Shown piece by piece: positions 23,600 through 36,776 of a DNA stretch of 64,000 bases. Position 1 is the stretch's first letter, and every line of letters starts with the position of its first letter. The stretch comes from Lineus longissimus (Eukaryota > Nemertea > Pilidiophora > Heteronemertea > Lineidae), in NCBI RefSeq assembly GCF_910592395.1, contig NC_088315.1, positions 17,159,808 through 17,223,807 of the forward strand, given 5' to 3'. Under the pieces are notes generated by a model. That model saw nothing but the letters and a program-made list of their open reading frames with translations, had not been told where the DNA came from and did not search any database. Made by a program: the position numbers and the translations under genes.

Positions 23600-24165
23600 T
23601 ATAAAACGTGGAGCAGAATACATTAGGTCTTCACGGTTTGGGACTGTCCTCTCACTTTTCGAAGGCAAACACTGGGTTGGAATGCCGCCCATACACATCG
23701 ACCCGCTGACGCAAATCTCCTTTACAATATTCTTTCGTGTACGATGTCCAGACCAAACGGCGTATATTTTCGATTGTTTACATAACTGTTCCTTTTTTGC
23801 GGTCTGGCTGAGACAAACTCAGATAGGAGTGAAATGGAATCGAAATTGCATAGTGGCGTGTGGAAGATCTAGCCCTGTGACAAAACACGTCACTATCCAC
23901 CCCATCAGTTTCGGAAGTAAAGGTTGGATATTTTTAGCAGTTACAGCGGATCGTCAGAGCAATATTTTCCGGATTTTTGTCAACGGGAAAAAGGAAGGCA
24001 CGATCGCTACTCCTGATGCGTATGCGGGACACTCATATCCAATAACACTGGGGAGCAACGCGGCAGGAAACGACATGTATTTCGTAGGATCGATGTCAAT
24101 GTTGAGAGTGTTTTCTTATACGCTGAGTCCTCGTCATATCGAGAGCATGTACCGGGCGAGCAATG
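23600..24165 (+). CDS. Laminin-G-like domain exon, gene copy A
   Basis: The exon encodes a LamG-like jelly-roll (concanavalin fold) domain, typical of extracellular adhesion or binding proteins: ISFTIFFRV, GVKWNR, WIFLAVTADR, FRIFVNGKKEG, HSYPITLGSNAAGN and MLRVFSYTLSPRHIESMY mark the strands in order. The reading frame is open from a likely acceptor (cattcaag, AG at 23598-23599) to a GT donor at 24166, ending in phase 1. The same frame with few changes is preserved at 33528-34093. An alternative for the 5' end is a promoter, since TATAAAA lies at 23600-23606, with translation from ATG 23682. No signal peptide is visible, so upstream exons may exist. Confidence 0.65.
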
Positions 24166-24548
24166 GTAGGAACATCCGCTGGAAATCATTAAGCTTATAT
24201 AAGTTTATTTGCACTTGCCGGTTTAGGCTTATCGATCTCAATGAAAGCTGTTTCGTGGGGGTCGATCGCGATGTTATCAAAATTTGCCCTGATAAACCTT
24301 TGATTAGACAGCAGAACAATAGGAATTTATGTCGAGGTGCGAGCGGGATTTGTTTAATGACAATATACCAAGTATTGGGCAAAGCCTGAGTACATTCAAT
24401 AACTTCTTTTAACTCAAAACGACAGCAGCAGCTTTTAAAAGTACAATGCATTGGTATTGCAAATGTGCCTCAAATTCAATAGGACATACGCAATATCACG
24501 ATTCTGCGATCATTCAAACTTTTCTTATTTTCTTTCTTCCCGGCCTAG

Positions 24549-24811
24549 CTCAAGCAGTCTTAAACATTATTTTCACTAAACGCAGACTACGAGATACATT
24601 GACCGAGTTGGTGACAATCAAACTTGCTCGTTCACGACTTGAATGCGGACACATTAGCCGAGAAAGCGAGCGGGGAAACTCCAAGACGTGCGAGGAATTT
24701 ACCTTCAGAGGATCAAGCTGTCATATGAAATATGACATAAAGGAAGAATGTGATAATAACAAGCCTGTCAAGATCAAAACGTTCAGCAGTCGATATGTCA
24801 TTATACCCTAA
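24549..24811 (+). CDS. Four-cysteine terminal exon, gene copy A
   Basis: Begins after a polypyrimidine tract and AG (24547-24548), joins the LamG exon in the correct phase, and ends at TAA. It encodes about 87 residues, basic at first (TKRRLRDTLTEL), then with four cysteines (LECGH, KTCEEF, SSCHM, EECDN), ending SRYVIIP. The homologous exon is at 34476-34738. Indels between the two copies are found just upstream of the AG but not within the frame, which supports splicing here. No known domain recognised; probably the extracellular C-terminal tail. Confidence 0.55.
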
Positions 24812-27183
24812 ACGCCGCGTGTGGAGGCCCGAGACATGATCGATTCTCCGGTGCTGATGGTCGGTCGCTTTGTCACTCCTCCCGCCAACGCCGAACTCAT
24901 GAAGACCGTTTCTTTGCCAGATGCATAGAATATGCATTTTGGGGAAGATATTATCTGTCTTTTAGCTTGTTAACCAGATTTATTGACCTTAGCCAGCAAA
25001 AGGTAATGTCAACTGAGTTTAACTGAAAGAAAGCTTTAGTACGTTAAATATTTTTGTATTAAGCCACTGGCATCTCAAATATTTGCTTACATATTACTTT
25101 CAACATGATGTTCTTTCTACCTTATACTCCCTGCAAAGTAGACTCGCAATTGTTCTGGTAAAAAAGTTTCTTTTCAGATTTTGTTTTAGTCGCGATTTTG
25201 GGAGTGCTTCCATGTTGTTTCCATTGTCTAGCTTGGCATTGTGCAGCCACACGACACGGGTGTGGTCGATACGTACCTGCATATAAAGAGTTCCATGAGC
25301 TTTCTAAGATTGTGTTACATTATTCCAATTAAACACCAAACTTAATCAGCAGAACATGTTTGTTTTTTTGTCTCTGTTATTTTAAGCGATTGAACGGGTC
25401 GATACAAAAGCCTGTGTAAGAGTTTTAAAACACATTTCTCACCGCAATGACCGTGAAGTATGCAAGAGGTCATGGATCTTGCGAGACTGGATAGTATGTC
25501 GATTCGAGGTACTATATTTCCGTTTACATAACACACCCAGGCACTGTACTGTGAACACGATGCACAGCACAGCTTATGTACGCCGGTCATGACCATCTGA
25601 CACTTAGCCATGTTCTTTTCTAAATTTAGCATATGCCGCCATGACACCTCATTGACTCACTCTTGATCTAGCCTCACCCATATAAGATGATCGGGTACCA
25701 ACATTGCCGAGGAGCTGCAATGCTTCCACCAAGTATTTGTAGATGGCATCACTAGTCACGCGCGTCGGTATAAGTTTTGTCGTCAATGCCGCGTCACTCC
25801 CCGGGCGGTTATAAATATTTGAACGCTGGTGAAAAAAACCCGGAAGTGAGAAACCACGTTTAAGCAACATATTTTTTGACAGCAAACTGGTGGATTGTTG
25901 CTTTTCCTCCGAACTGGTAGATCGTTCGAAACAACGGGAGAAGGAACAGGTCTTTGCAACGCAGGCAGTACGAAGGGACGGAGTTTGATTATTTTCGGCC
26001 GTTTTGTTTGCGGACCTACTTTGTGATTGAAACGTACTTCAAAAGACACGCGATAGATTTTTAGGCCCTTAGGTCACGAGCGGAAGTAGATTAGAATTAC
26101 CATGGGCGTGTACAATAAGGTTGGCAACATTTTTAGACAAATTGATACTTTTTATCATTTCACCTTGCAACGTCTATCCACATGTTTTAGCAAAATGAAT
26201 CTTTGTGGAAATGGGAACTTCTCCGATAACTTTCCACACATTTGAACAGGAACTTGAAAATTTAAAAAATACACGATTTCAGAACTTCTTGATGGTGAAA
26301 GGCAGCCAGGCAGCAATCTAATTTTCAGGTGAAACATCATTTGCGGAAATTTCTCTCAAACATATTTTGAGAAAACTGTCATCGAATTTCTGATGTTATT
26401 ATCAAAAAGGAATCGTTTTCGTCATTTATTTGTGACAGTTAGTTGTGGACTGTGTATTAATTTGCAGTGAGGCAATTAAAGGGCATAGTTAGCTGAAGTC
26501 GTCACTTTTTCAATCAGTGATACCTGCACTACATTTTGAGTCAATCCTTTAAAATAATGAAGTGGGGGCTTTCGATTTTCTTTGATTGACCAGTTACACG
26601 AAAAAGCCAATCATCAAACGTATTTCAAGCCTGAAGTATAAAGGCTCAACAAGAAGAGATTGTGGTTGGATTTTTTCCTGGAGTTCTCAAGCCCGAAACA
26701 TAAAGCATAGAATAAAGCGAAGAATGTTGTTCGATTATCTGATGAGTTGAGGTCGACACTCATGCATGTGATTGTAGAAAGTAGCTCCACTTCCGCTCGA
26801 TATTACACATAAACGGCAACGTCTATGAGGAAATTTATGATACAGTACGCTGAATGTAAAACATATATTCGGTGAATGTCCACAAAAAGGTATTTCATAA
26901 TTATTGTTGACTGCCCGTTTCGTCTTGCACGAGATCTCAAAACTGTTTATAAAATGTTGTCGTTAAAACCTCATCGATAGGGTGATAACCAACTCGCAAA
27001 GAGAGGTACACAAATATATGATTTTCTAAAATTTGTAATAATTTTATTTATAATCAATATTTTTCCTGAACTGTATGAAGATGTTTTAAGTCTGTTCAAA
27101 ATACCAACCTGAATACAAAAAACATTTTCCGGGTGTGTGTGTGTGTCTCGAACAAAATGTCGCTATTTTGTCAAGTCTCGGTT

Positions 27184-27727
27184 TGGTTTCATTTATACAT
27201 TTAAAGTTCTGTCATTCAAATCTCCTGCGTATTGTCCGAGTCTTGAAAGACTCTGGCATTTTCTAGATCTGCTGTCCCGTTTTAATATAGATCGATCGTG
27301 CAGATTTTGCTTCGATATTCGGTAATTGATTCGTACAGCACTAAATTATCAAGATTTAGTTGTATGATTAGTTGTGTGATCGTCCAGTCACAAAATGAAA
27401 AAAAGGTACAATATTTTGCTGCGATGCTTTTGGAAACTAGGTAGTTCGCCTACAAATTTATTGTTCTAACAAATGTCTCTTTTTAATTCAATTGACTGAA
27501 AAATAGTTTAAAACTGTTTAGTTTGACCAGTGTGTTGTCATATCGCGCGCTGTCCATCGTTTGATCTAACCCGCCCATTGTTTGAGAGCTGATACCCCAT
27601 TGTAATTCTCGACTATCGATTCAGGGATTAGTTAGGCTCACAGAACAATAGTCCTAATCTTGGAAGGACCTGAATCGTTCGAATTTGGCTCTGAGGGGCC
27701 TGTACACGTTAAGTTACACAGCACAAA
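27184..27727. other. Unassigned junction between segmental copies
   Basis: Non-duplicated single-copy sequence. At its left edge, 27178-27183 is the intact tcggtt site that in copy B is interrupted by the Polinton. No gene is supported. Confidence 0.5.
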
Positions 27728-30700
27728 AAAGAGCGAAAACCAATTTGTTCGGATGCTGATACGAAGTGGAAAAATTTACCACTATTTTTTTCCCGACTGC
27801 GAAACTTTCTGCTCGAACCGAAAACCAAGCATAGAATCAGTGTTCACCTTTTAGATTTCAATCCCACCCCTCAGCAAAATCCAGCCCAGCATTTTAATGG
27901 GAAATCATCCATGTCCATCTCCCTTATAAATGATTCTATGGTTCACACTAGCTGTATCTAACTGTGAAAATAATCTTCATCACATGAACTGTTTCGAACC
28001 AAAGTAACAATCGATACAAGGAAGGTATATACAAGGAAGGTATTGAACTGTTTCTCGTTTTGACAAAGACTAGATATTCATTGTAATCATTTCAAAATGC
28101 AAACAAATACAATACATCGCTTTGATGCAATACTTTGACCAGGTCTTCTCTGAGAGCAACGCGTTACAATTATAGCTCTCTGATCGGTTGTCTGCTCTTG
28201 CCCTAATTCAGGAGATGTGATGTTCTGATTGGCGGATTTAATGGTCACCATAATTCGAAATTACTGCACGTAATAATTCTGATCTTTCGCGATGTTTAAC
28301 TGTGTCGACTTGTGTCGACTCTAACTAGCTGCATCTGTGTCTCTGATATCGTTGTATTAGCCATGAAGAATGAACCTGCTTTTCTCCAGAGACGCTGTCG
28401 GAATTCGGTCCTTTTATGCTTTCGTTTTGGTCCGGTTGCATTACTTTGTCCTGCTTTCCTATCACGATGATTCATGTCCTGAGGGCCCTCGACGTACAGA
28501 CCTTCCAGAACGTTTTTAATATAACAGAGACAGAATAAGATAATTGAATGCGGTTTTCAGCAGAGAATGGTATATCGAGTTGGTCATGTATCTGTTTTAT
28601 TTGGGCCCAGCTTATCCTGTCAAACAAGTGATTTTTGGATCTTTTTTGAAAAGTTTGTTCGTAATGAAGGGATCGAATTAGGTGCATCCAAATACAACAG
28701 ATATATAAACCAACTATTATACCATACTCTGCTAAAAACTGCATTCAAATATCTTATTTTATCTCTGTGATATTAAAAAAAACCTGTGGACATTTACTTT
28801 CTGGAAGGACTGTACACCCGGCATTTTTAGAGTGTTGGCGGCCATCTTAAATGAAATAGGGTGGATTCTACGTTTTCATATCCATAATATCCGTTGCTGT
28901 GTATATATTTTCAGAGACTGACATTTTAATGATATTTCTTAATTAATAATTATGGTGTTCAACCAGAAAACTGCAAGGAATTACCTTTTATTTGGTGAAG
29001 TAGCCCACCAGACATTTCTTGCTATACGAACGACTTTTACTGGAGGCCTCATTTTGCTAACCCTCTCGTTGTTATTTCAATCTGTTATTTGTTATATTCC
29101 AATCTAGCCGTGGCGGTTCCGAGGCAACTTTATGGCAGATGGATGAAAAGAGCCGGAACTGTGCAACGTATTTCTAATGCACTTTATCGTTTATAGCAAA
29201 TTTAATGCATCAAGAGGATTATGACAATGCCTCATTGATCATTATATGTAGCCAAAACCTGGTCGAGCGGTTTGGCGTCAGCAATAAAAGAGACAAAAAA
29301 AGACAATGTCACAACCATAAATTGGGCGACTCTAAATTTCAACCACATCAGCTCTTTGGTCAAGTAATATGTCACCATTGATTTGCCACCAATTTAATCT
29401 AAATTAGCCAATCAAAAGGCGTGTTAATGATACAGCATGCGTGGTCTAAGTACTGATAGATACTATATGTACTTTATTTTCTGCTGTGGAGTTTTTAATA
29501 ACCCATCCGACCCTGCCAATGTTGGTGAGAGTAGAAGACGGCGTAAGTTTTCCAGTGAGTTATCGCATGTGGCACGTTAATTTATACCTACCCAGGGTAA
29601 ATCGTGATTAGATTCTTAAAGACTGTTATCACCGATCAAGTTCATCAGTTTCAAATACGTCTGCATGACCATTTCAGATTTGTGTAAATTACGTTTTAGT
29701 TGCACTTGCCGATTTCCATGAAGCTGTTCCGTCGGGGTGGATGTTGACAAGATTGGCCATGGTAATCCTTTCATGAGACAGTAAAATAATGGTAATTAGA
29801 TCAAGGTGCGAGCGGGCTTTGTTTAAAGACAATAGACTGTGTATTGGGCTGCCTTAATTTTTTAATTGCAAAGTGTGGCATGGGCGACATAACCTGGTAA
29901 AATTCTGGTTTGATCTTAACTATAAATACTCTTGCAAGATCCTTGTAAAGATTGTACATTTTGCGTGTAATTAAAATAGGCCCTAAGAATCTCCCTGAAT
30001 CTTATCGGCATTCCGAATCCTGGGCATGCACAATGTTTATATTGCATAACTCTCAATAAATGTACATGTACAACTCCTTAACTAAATATATGTTTTACAT
30101 TTTTTCCATAAACTACCCTTTGTGTTTGCAGATTCACCATCTTGACTAACGTTTGTTTCTGTTAGATTTCGCAAAGTATTTCAAGGTGAAACCAATGTCA
30201 GACTCCTGCACAGTTTACACCACACACTGACAATGTGCCTGCCCTCAAATGCAGTTGAAAATTCAGCGGTAACCGCAATAACTTTGCAGACGGAAGCACC
30301 ACTTGTTAGTGTGTTCTGCAATGTAATGCCCGAACGTGGAGCTATTTTGATTATAGCGGTTTGGAGGGTGGATCGGCGATGCAAGCACTATTTTCTATAT
30401 ATAGTTATAGCCTCGTGCATGTCATATTTTCAAATCAACCAATCAACACGCGCATTGTGATTTGTGACGTCAAGTGTCCATGGGAATATATTAACCTACA
30501 TGTCATGTACCGCCAATTCGGGGGGGGGGGGGGGCAGTTACGGGAGACGACCATTTTTATATTTTTCAGCATTTATTTACCGACTTGACGGCACTGATAA
30601 AAGAATCAGGTATGTGTAATTAAGTGTAGTAGGCTAGTCATTTGTTTCAAGTTTGTAACGTTAAAGGACAAAGTGCATTATTACCAATGTGTCGGCTGCC

Positions 30701-30891
30701 CAGTCACCACCCATTTCGACGAGCAGTTCCTGTCATTTGATAACACATAAAATGGAAAAACGCAAAAAAACTGATCGATTCACATAAGATAAGCTTTTCC
30801 GATTTCAATCCCAACAGGACCCGAGTAAGGCCTCCGTAGAGAGATCATTTTTGTGCGTGTCGATGTATGGCAACGTCGCGGAAAAAATGGC

Positions 30892-31119
30892 TGATTAGAG
30901 AGGTTAAGATTTTGATCCGAGAACAAGAACGAGGTAGGTTTTTTCTCTGGCTGATGTCATAAAGTCAAACTGATTGTTTTGTATCATTGTGTTTAGGCAT
31001 ACCACGCATTACACACTGTTTCGTTTCATTTCTGACAGCAGGCAATACGGTATCTATCGTCAAAATAATACTTCGTTTTCGTTCTCGTCCTCGGATTGAA
31101 AATCTTAACCACTCTAATA
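30892..31119. mobile_element. About 230 bp MITE with long inverted ends
   Basis: attagagaggttaagatttt near 30892 and its counterpart aaaatcttaaccactctaat near 31100 are inverted repeats with inner extension (ccgag...gaacgag). No coding. Target duplication not clear, so superfamily unassigned. Confidence 0.65.
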
Positions 31120-31959
31120 TAAACCGCGAGATGGGAAATCGCGAAATCGCGAGATGAGTAATCATTATATTCTGCCCAAAGATAAATTTTCTACTTCACC
31201 GGACCATGACGTTCACAATTTCTGATGCTGCCGTGAACTTCTCCTCAAAATAGCAGTGTTTCCGAAGACAATACAGAGGCTACATGCTCTATGTCGAAGC
31301 ACACGACTGACTTTCAGTGAATTTAGCGATAATTTCCGATAGGGGCTCTAGCAGCTAAACGCCATATCCCAATTCCTCCTGATGAATCTGATGAGGGGCC
31401 TGGGCACCTCGACTCTTCTGCCCTAAGAAGTTTTCACTTTCCGAATGTTGGAGAGGTCACATTGTGGATCAACTTACTTGTATATTTCCCTTGCATTGCA
31501 CTCCACGAGGGGGCATGGCATGCAGTACGAGCTGGTGCAAGAGCTTGATGACATACCGTGTTGGGTACGACTCAGTGTGGTTATTTTTATTTTATCGCAT
31601 GCACATTTGCCAAAATCCTCTTGTAAAGCTTCACGGCAAGTATGGAACCTCACTGAAATGTGAGCAGAAAAAAATCGGCGAGAACAGAATTGGTTTGTGA
31701 GAGTTTACCTAGCTTGAAATAAATATCCCCATCGAAGTGTAAATCGGAATAAGGAGAGCTCCCTACAATAGCCTCGGTCTCGCCTCGGTTCGTCTTTTTA
31801 TGTTCCATATTTGCAATACAGTTTGTGGCGGTTGGTTCTCCCACAAGGTTGGCATCTCGCGATTTCGCATTCCACATCACGCGGTTTGAAAGAAGCCGGA
31901 AAAAATCTGCACGACGACACGCTGTTCGAGCCCGATTACCCTGCTACTGCGAAGACAGT

Positions 31960-32142
31960 GGAAATGGCGTTTCATTGTAATAACGGGATGGAGCATTTCC
32001 GACTGGTACCCATTTAAAGACCTGGGTGGAATGAGGCATACAAGGCAAAGAGACCTGCCAAAAGTCTCACGCCGCCAGTGGGGATCAAACCAGAAACCGC
32101 TCGACTTCTCGTCAGAGACCCGAGCCACTACGCCACCGCTTC
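31960..32142 (-). mobile_element. tRNA-derived SINE, minus strand
   Basis: Reading the minus strand: A box GGTGGCGTAGTGGCTCGGG at about 32137-32119, B box like tGGTTTGATCCCC near 32095-32083, then ggcggcgtgagacttttggc. Same family as 13571-13700. The tail includes gggtaccagtcggaaatg. The 3' limit is approximate. Confidence 0.7.
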
Positions 32143-33527
32143 GAAAGGGGGGATAGAAGTACAGGACCTGACTTCCCGATTATAAAAGAAACGGCCGTGT
32201 TCCGGTTGCCGGGACCGATTTCAGCCAAATACTTAATCCCGCTAAAAATGAACTTGCTAAAAATAACCTTTGTCCAAATTCTTTATATTACATTTTGCAA
32301 AAATATCATCACTACGCGTATTAGTACTTGTCAGCTAAAAGCCTATCGACCACCACGAAAGTTGTTTCCGTTGGGTTAGCGCAATTTTAAAAAGAATTGC
32401 CCTGGTTGCCATTTGATACAACTGTACAACAAAAGGAATGTGGTCCTAGAAAAAGAGTGAGAGCAAGCTTGATTTAAAGACAATAGACCGCGTATTACAC
32501 CTGGCCAGATTTCCTAAAGGCAAAATTATTTTTTTTAATTTAATAAGGGTTTTCCCCTAGCCTCTTTTATATTGTGTTACAGTAATCTTGACATAGCGCA
32601 ATAATGCTAGAGTCCATTCGTGTGATGCCGATAGTTTGGAGTAGGCCTATGTCCGATCAGATCCCCGCAACAAATCTGTAGTGACATAGACAATCTTGGT
32701 ATTTTCTCTATTCATTTCCAGTGACCCGTGGTGGTCAACTTTTTTCCTTATTTTTTCCGTCATTCTAATCATTTTAAGTGAATGTATATATGTATATATA
32801 TATATCAGTGCGATTCGTGTAGTATAGATTCCGAGCCTCGACCAATACCAATATATACCCCCACAACTCCATAGTTCCAACATGTTCACAGATTCCATTC
32901 AAATCATATCGGAATGTCACATCATACTAGAAAATGCCAAGTTTGTCGATGCAGTCATTACAGATTTGCTGCAGGCAATTGATCGGACATAGCCCTACCC
33001 AAAAACAGTCGCCAACACACAAATTGGTCCTCAAAATCAACGACACACTCATAAGCAAGTTGCAGGGCTCCTCCACAACGTATTTGAGTGCAGGGAGACA
33101 GGCCAGTTTCTAATGATGAAACGCAACAGGACAACTGTCCCATTGAAATTTTTACATGTAATTCGATGACTGCGAGGGTATATGCCAACCATTCGTCTCC
33201 TCTTGAAATAGGGTGCAATTGACACGCTTCTCCGAACCTTGACATCCCAAAAGGACTCTATATGGAACACGGTTTTAAACGTTCGGTTAAATTTTCAGGG
33301 AGAAGTTGTATCAATTACAAGTATGTAATCAGCATATTTCTAAACAACCAGTATAATATTAGTTCTTTTGAAGCGGTAAATAACGACCAAATTATAATGA
33401 ATTACAAAGGTTCCTCTTTGCTGGTTATTCCTTCCACCAATTACCGAACACGCCATGTGTCCATGCCCCATAGACCGTGCGGAGCACGGGTAATTGCTAG
33501 TCGTTTTTATCATCTTTGACATTCAAG

Positions 33528-34093
33528 TATAAAACGTGGAGCCGAATACATTAAGTCTTCTCGGTTTGGAACAGTCCTTTCACTTTTCGAACGCAAGCAC
33601 TCGGTTGGAATGCCGCCCATAGACACAGACCCGTTGACGCAAATCTCCTTTACGATATTCTTTCGTGTACGATGCCCAGACCAAACGGCGTATATTTTCG
33701 ATTGTTTACATAAGTGTTCCTTTTTTGCGGTCTGGCTGAGACAAACTCAGATAGGAGTGAAATGGAATCGAAATTGCATAGTTGCGCGAGGAGGATCTAG
33801 CCCTGTGACAAAACACGTCACTATCCACCCCATCAGTTTCGGAAGTAAAGATTGGATATTTTTAGCAGTTACAGCGGATCGTCAGAGCAATATTTTCCGA
33901 ATTTTTGTCAACGGGAAAAAGGAAAGCACGTTCGCTAGTTATGCTAGGTATCAGAGACACTCATATCCAATAACACTGGGGAGCAACGCGGCAGGAAACG
34001 ACGGGTATTTCGTAGGGTTGATGTCAATGTTGAGAGTGTTTTCTTATTCGCTGAGTCCTCGTCATATCGAAAGCATGTACCGGGCAAGCAATG
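33528..34093 (+). CDS. Laminin-G-like domain exon, gene copy B
   Basis: Paralog of the exon at 23600-24165 with the same acceptor context (AG at 33526-33527) and a stronger donor, GTAAG at 34094. The LamG strands are preserved (ISFTIFFRV, WIFLAVTADR, FRIFVNGKKES, HSYPITLGSNAAGN). Differences concentrate in one loop (23994-24030 versus 33922-33958), where residues after NGKKE vary, as expected for a binding loop or relaxed constraint. No frame breaks, so the duplicate may be functional. Confidence 0.65.
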
Positions 34094-34475
34094 GTAAGAG
34101 CATCCGCAGGAAATCGATTGGCTTATATACGTTTATTGTACTTGCCGGTTTAGGCTTATCGATCTCAATGAAAGCTGTTTCCTGAGGGTCGATAGCGATG
34201 TTATCAGTATTTGCCCTGATAACCCTTTGATTAGGCAGCAGAACAATAGGAATTTAGGCCGAGATGCGAGCGGACTTTGTTTAATGACAATAGTCCAAGT
34301 ATTGGGCAAGGCCTGAATACATTCAATAACTTCTTTTAACTCAAAACGACAGCAGCAGCTTTTAAAAGTACAATGCATTGGTATTGCAAATGTGCCTCAA
34401 ATTCAATAGTACATTACGCAATATCACGATTCTGCGATCATTCAAACTTTTCTTATTTTCTTATTCCCGGCCTAG

Positions 34476-34738
34476 CTCAAGCAGCCTTAAACATTATTTT
34501 CGCTAAACGCAGACTACGAGATACATTGACCGAGTTGGTGACAATCAAACTTGCTCGTTCACGACTTGAATGCGGACACATTAGCCGAGAAAGTGAGCGG
34601 GAAAACTCCAAGACGTGCAAGGAATTTACTTTCAGAGGATCAAGCTGTCATATGAAATATGACATAAAGGAAGAATGTGATAATAACAAGCCTTTCAAGA
34701 TCAAAACGTTCAGCAGTCGATATGTCATTATACCCTAA
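34476..34738 (+). CDS. Four-cysteine terminal exon, gene copy B
   Basis: Begins after AG at 34474-34475, joins the LamG exon in phase 1 and ends at TAA. The four cysteines and the end SRYVIIP are unchanged relative to copy A; the few substitutions are mostly conservative. Confidence 0.55.
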
Positions 34739-35951
34739 ACGCCGTGTGCGGAGGCCCGATACAAGATCGAGTCTCCGGTGCTGGTGGTCGGTCGCTTTGT
34801 CACTCCTCCCGCCAATGCCGAACTCATGAAGACGGTTTCTTTGCCAGATGCATAGAATATGCATTTTGCGGAAGGCATTATCTGTCTTTTAGCTTGTTAA
34901 CCATATTTATTAACCTTAGCCAGCAAAAGGTAATGTCAACTGAGCTTAACTGAAAGAAAGCTTTAGTTCGTTAAATATTTGTGTATTTAGCCACTGGCAT
35001 CTCAAATATTTGCTTACATATTACTTTCAACATAATGTTCTCTATACCTTATACTCCCAGCAAAGTAGACTCGAAATTGTTCTGGTAAAAAAGTTTCTTT
35101 TCAGATTTTTTTGTCGCGATTTTGGGAGTGCTTCCTTGTTGTTTCCATTGTCTAGGTTGGCATGGCGCAGCCATATGACACGGGTGTGGTCGATACGACC
35201 CTGCATATAAATAGATCCATGAGCTTTCTAAGATTGTGTTACATTATTCCACTTAAACGCCAAACTTAATCAGCAGAACATGTTTGTTTGTTGTAGCTGT
35301 TAGTTTAGGTGATTGAAAGGGTCGATACAAAAGCCTGTGTTAGAGTTTTAAAACGGATTCTGGAACACATTTGTCACCGTAATGACCGTAAAGTATGCAA
35401 GAGGTCATGGATCTTGCGAGACTGGAGAATATATCGCAATACGACATGAATGGTCGTTTCATTTTGCCCTGCTGCCATATGAGATGGGGTGAGGCTAGAT
35501 CAAAAGTGAGTCAAGGAGATGTCATGGCGGCCATGTTTACGTGTCTATAAATTGCTTGTGGAACACGATTATGACGGTATGACATTATCAATGGAATTCC
35601 GAGTAGTAAATTAAATACAAGCACGTGTATTTGTTGGCATGTACTTGGAGAATTTTCTTGAATACCGGCCATCAATTTTTATTTTTTTCTAATCAAGTGT
35701 TTTTACGTGATAACCTGTGCCGAGTCGTAAAATGGAAATTCCCAACGGTAAAGTTTTCACTTTTCTCAGAAATAATTGTAAATAATGATTCGAGGTCCTA
35801 TATTTCCGTTTACACAACACACCCAGGCACTGTACTGTGCACACGATGCACAGCACAGCTTATGTACGCCGGTCATGACCATCTGACACTTAGCCATGTT
35901 CTTTTCTAAATTTAGCATATGCCGCCATGACACTTCATTGACTCACTCTTG

Positions 35952-36776
35952 ACGCAAGGGCCCAAAGCGCCGCGTAGCGGCAAAAAAGCGAGGCTGGCGA
36001 AACATTTATAACGGGTCACCGTCACTTATTATTGGACTTATAGCGCATTTACGGGGTTGCAACTATTTTGCTTTATAGTGTCACCGGGAAAGAAAAGCAT
36101 GCGACCTAACGCCGATCTATTTGTATAAAGTGATAATTGGAAGGTATATAGTAGGAAATATCAATAAAATAATCATTCCATGTCGTCTTTTGAGGGCATT
36201 TTTGATTGTAAAAAATATATGTGTACGTCACCTCTGCAATGATAATTTTATCACAGCAGTCTCGCGGAAGTAGAAGTTCTTTACCTATTAGTTCTTCACT
36301 TATTAGTCTCAATGTCTGGCGCAAAGCCAGACGTTTTCCATTACGATTTCACTACGATGTTTGACAAGAAGGAGCAGTGCGCGAGATATGCTAATGAGCA
36401 TACTTCCCTCGCTTGAGTTTCGGAAGAATGTTCCATATCGCGCTAAGCTGACCACTGCTGACCATGACAGGCGTGCATTGGACTGGTACAGGTTGGAACT
36501 GAACATTGAATATGCTGTTGGTGACGCTTTCTGATGAGAAGTTGGTCGTGACTGATGCAGTATCCTTGGACTTGTCCACAGCATCGTTCAATCATTGCTC
36601 TCTGAGCTGCCTTGATTCTGTACTTACCCAAATACTGAGGCCAAATGCCTGTTGACTGTGCTTTAAGGGAGTCTGGCGCCATGCCTAGTCTCTCTTAAAG
36701 CACAGTCAACAGACACCACCACCCTCAGACTCAGAAACCACAAACGCCCAACTTCCTGCTACCTTAATACTTCTGG
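35952..36776. mobile_element. 825 bp relative of the 5716-8853 element
   Basis: Shares both ends and both hairpins with the longer element but lacks about 2.3 kb of its interior. Segmental copy A has the uninterrupted site (cttg|atct at 25665/25666), which fixes both boundaries. No TIRs or clear target duplication. Confidence 0.75.

Larger units (their letters stand above)
17645..27183. repeat. Segmental duplication, copy A
   Basis: Collinear with copy B (27728-42376). Matching anchors: aaaaaagagcgaaaacca at 17645 and 27728; the promoter/exon start at about 23582 and 33511; the receptor-unrelated block 25700-27183 and 36780-38274. Insertions specific to A include the 17887-18125 MITE, the LINE block 19809-21430 and about 210 bp at 22467-22676. 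Stretches without genes (17900-19800, 21431-23599, 24812-27183) hold only this duplicated non-coding DNA. Confidence 0.85.

Noticed and set aside
25783-26049. 88-codon minus-strand frame, similar one at 36927-37169
   Set aside because: Conserved between segmental copies only as DNA, with an indel that changes the C-terminal reading; no domain or start context.
27134-27148. GT microsatellite as regulatory element
   Set aside because: Simple repeat in both segmental copies; relevant only as the Gypsy insertion site.
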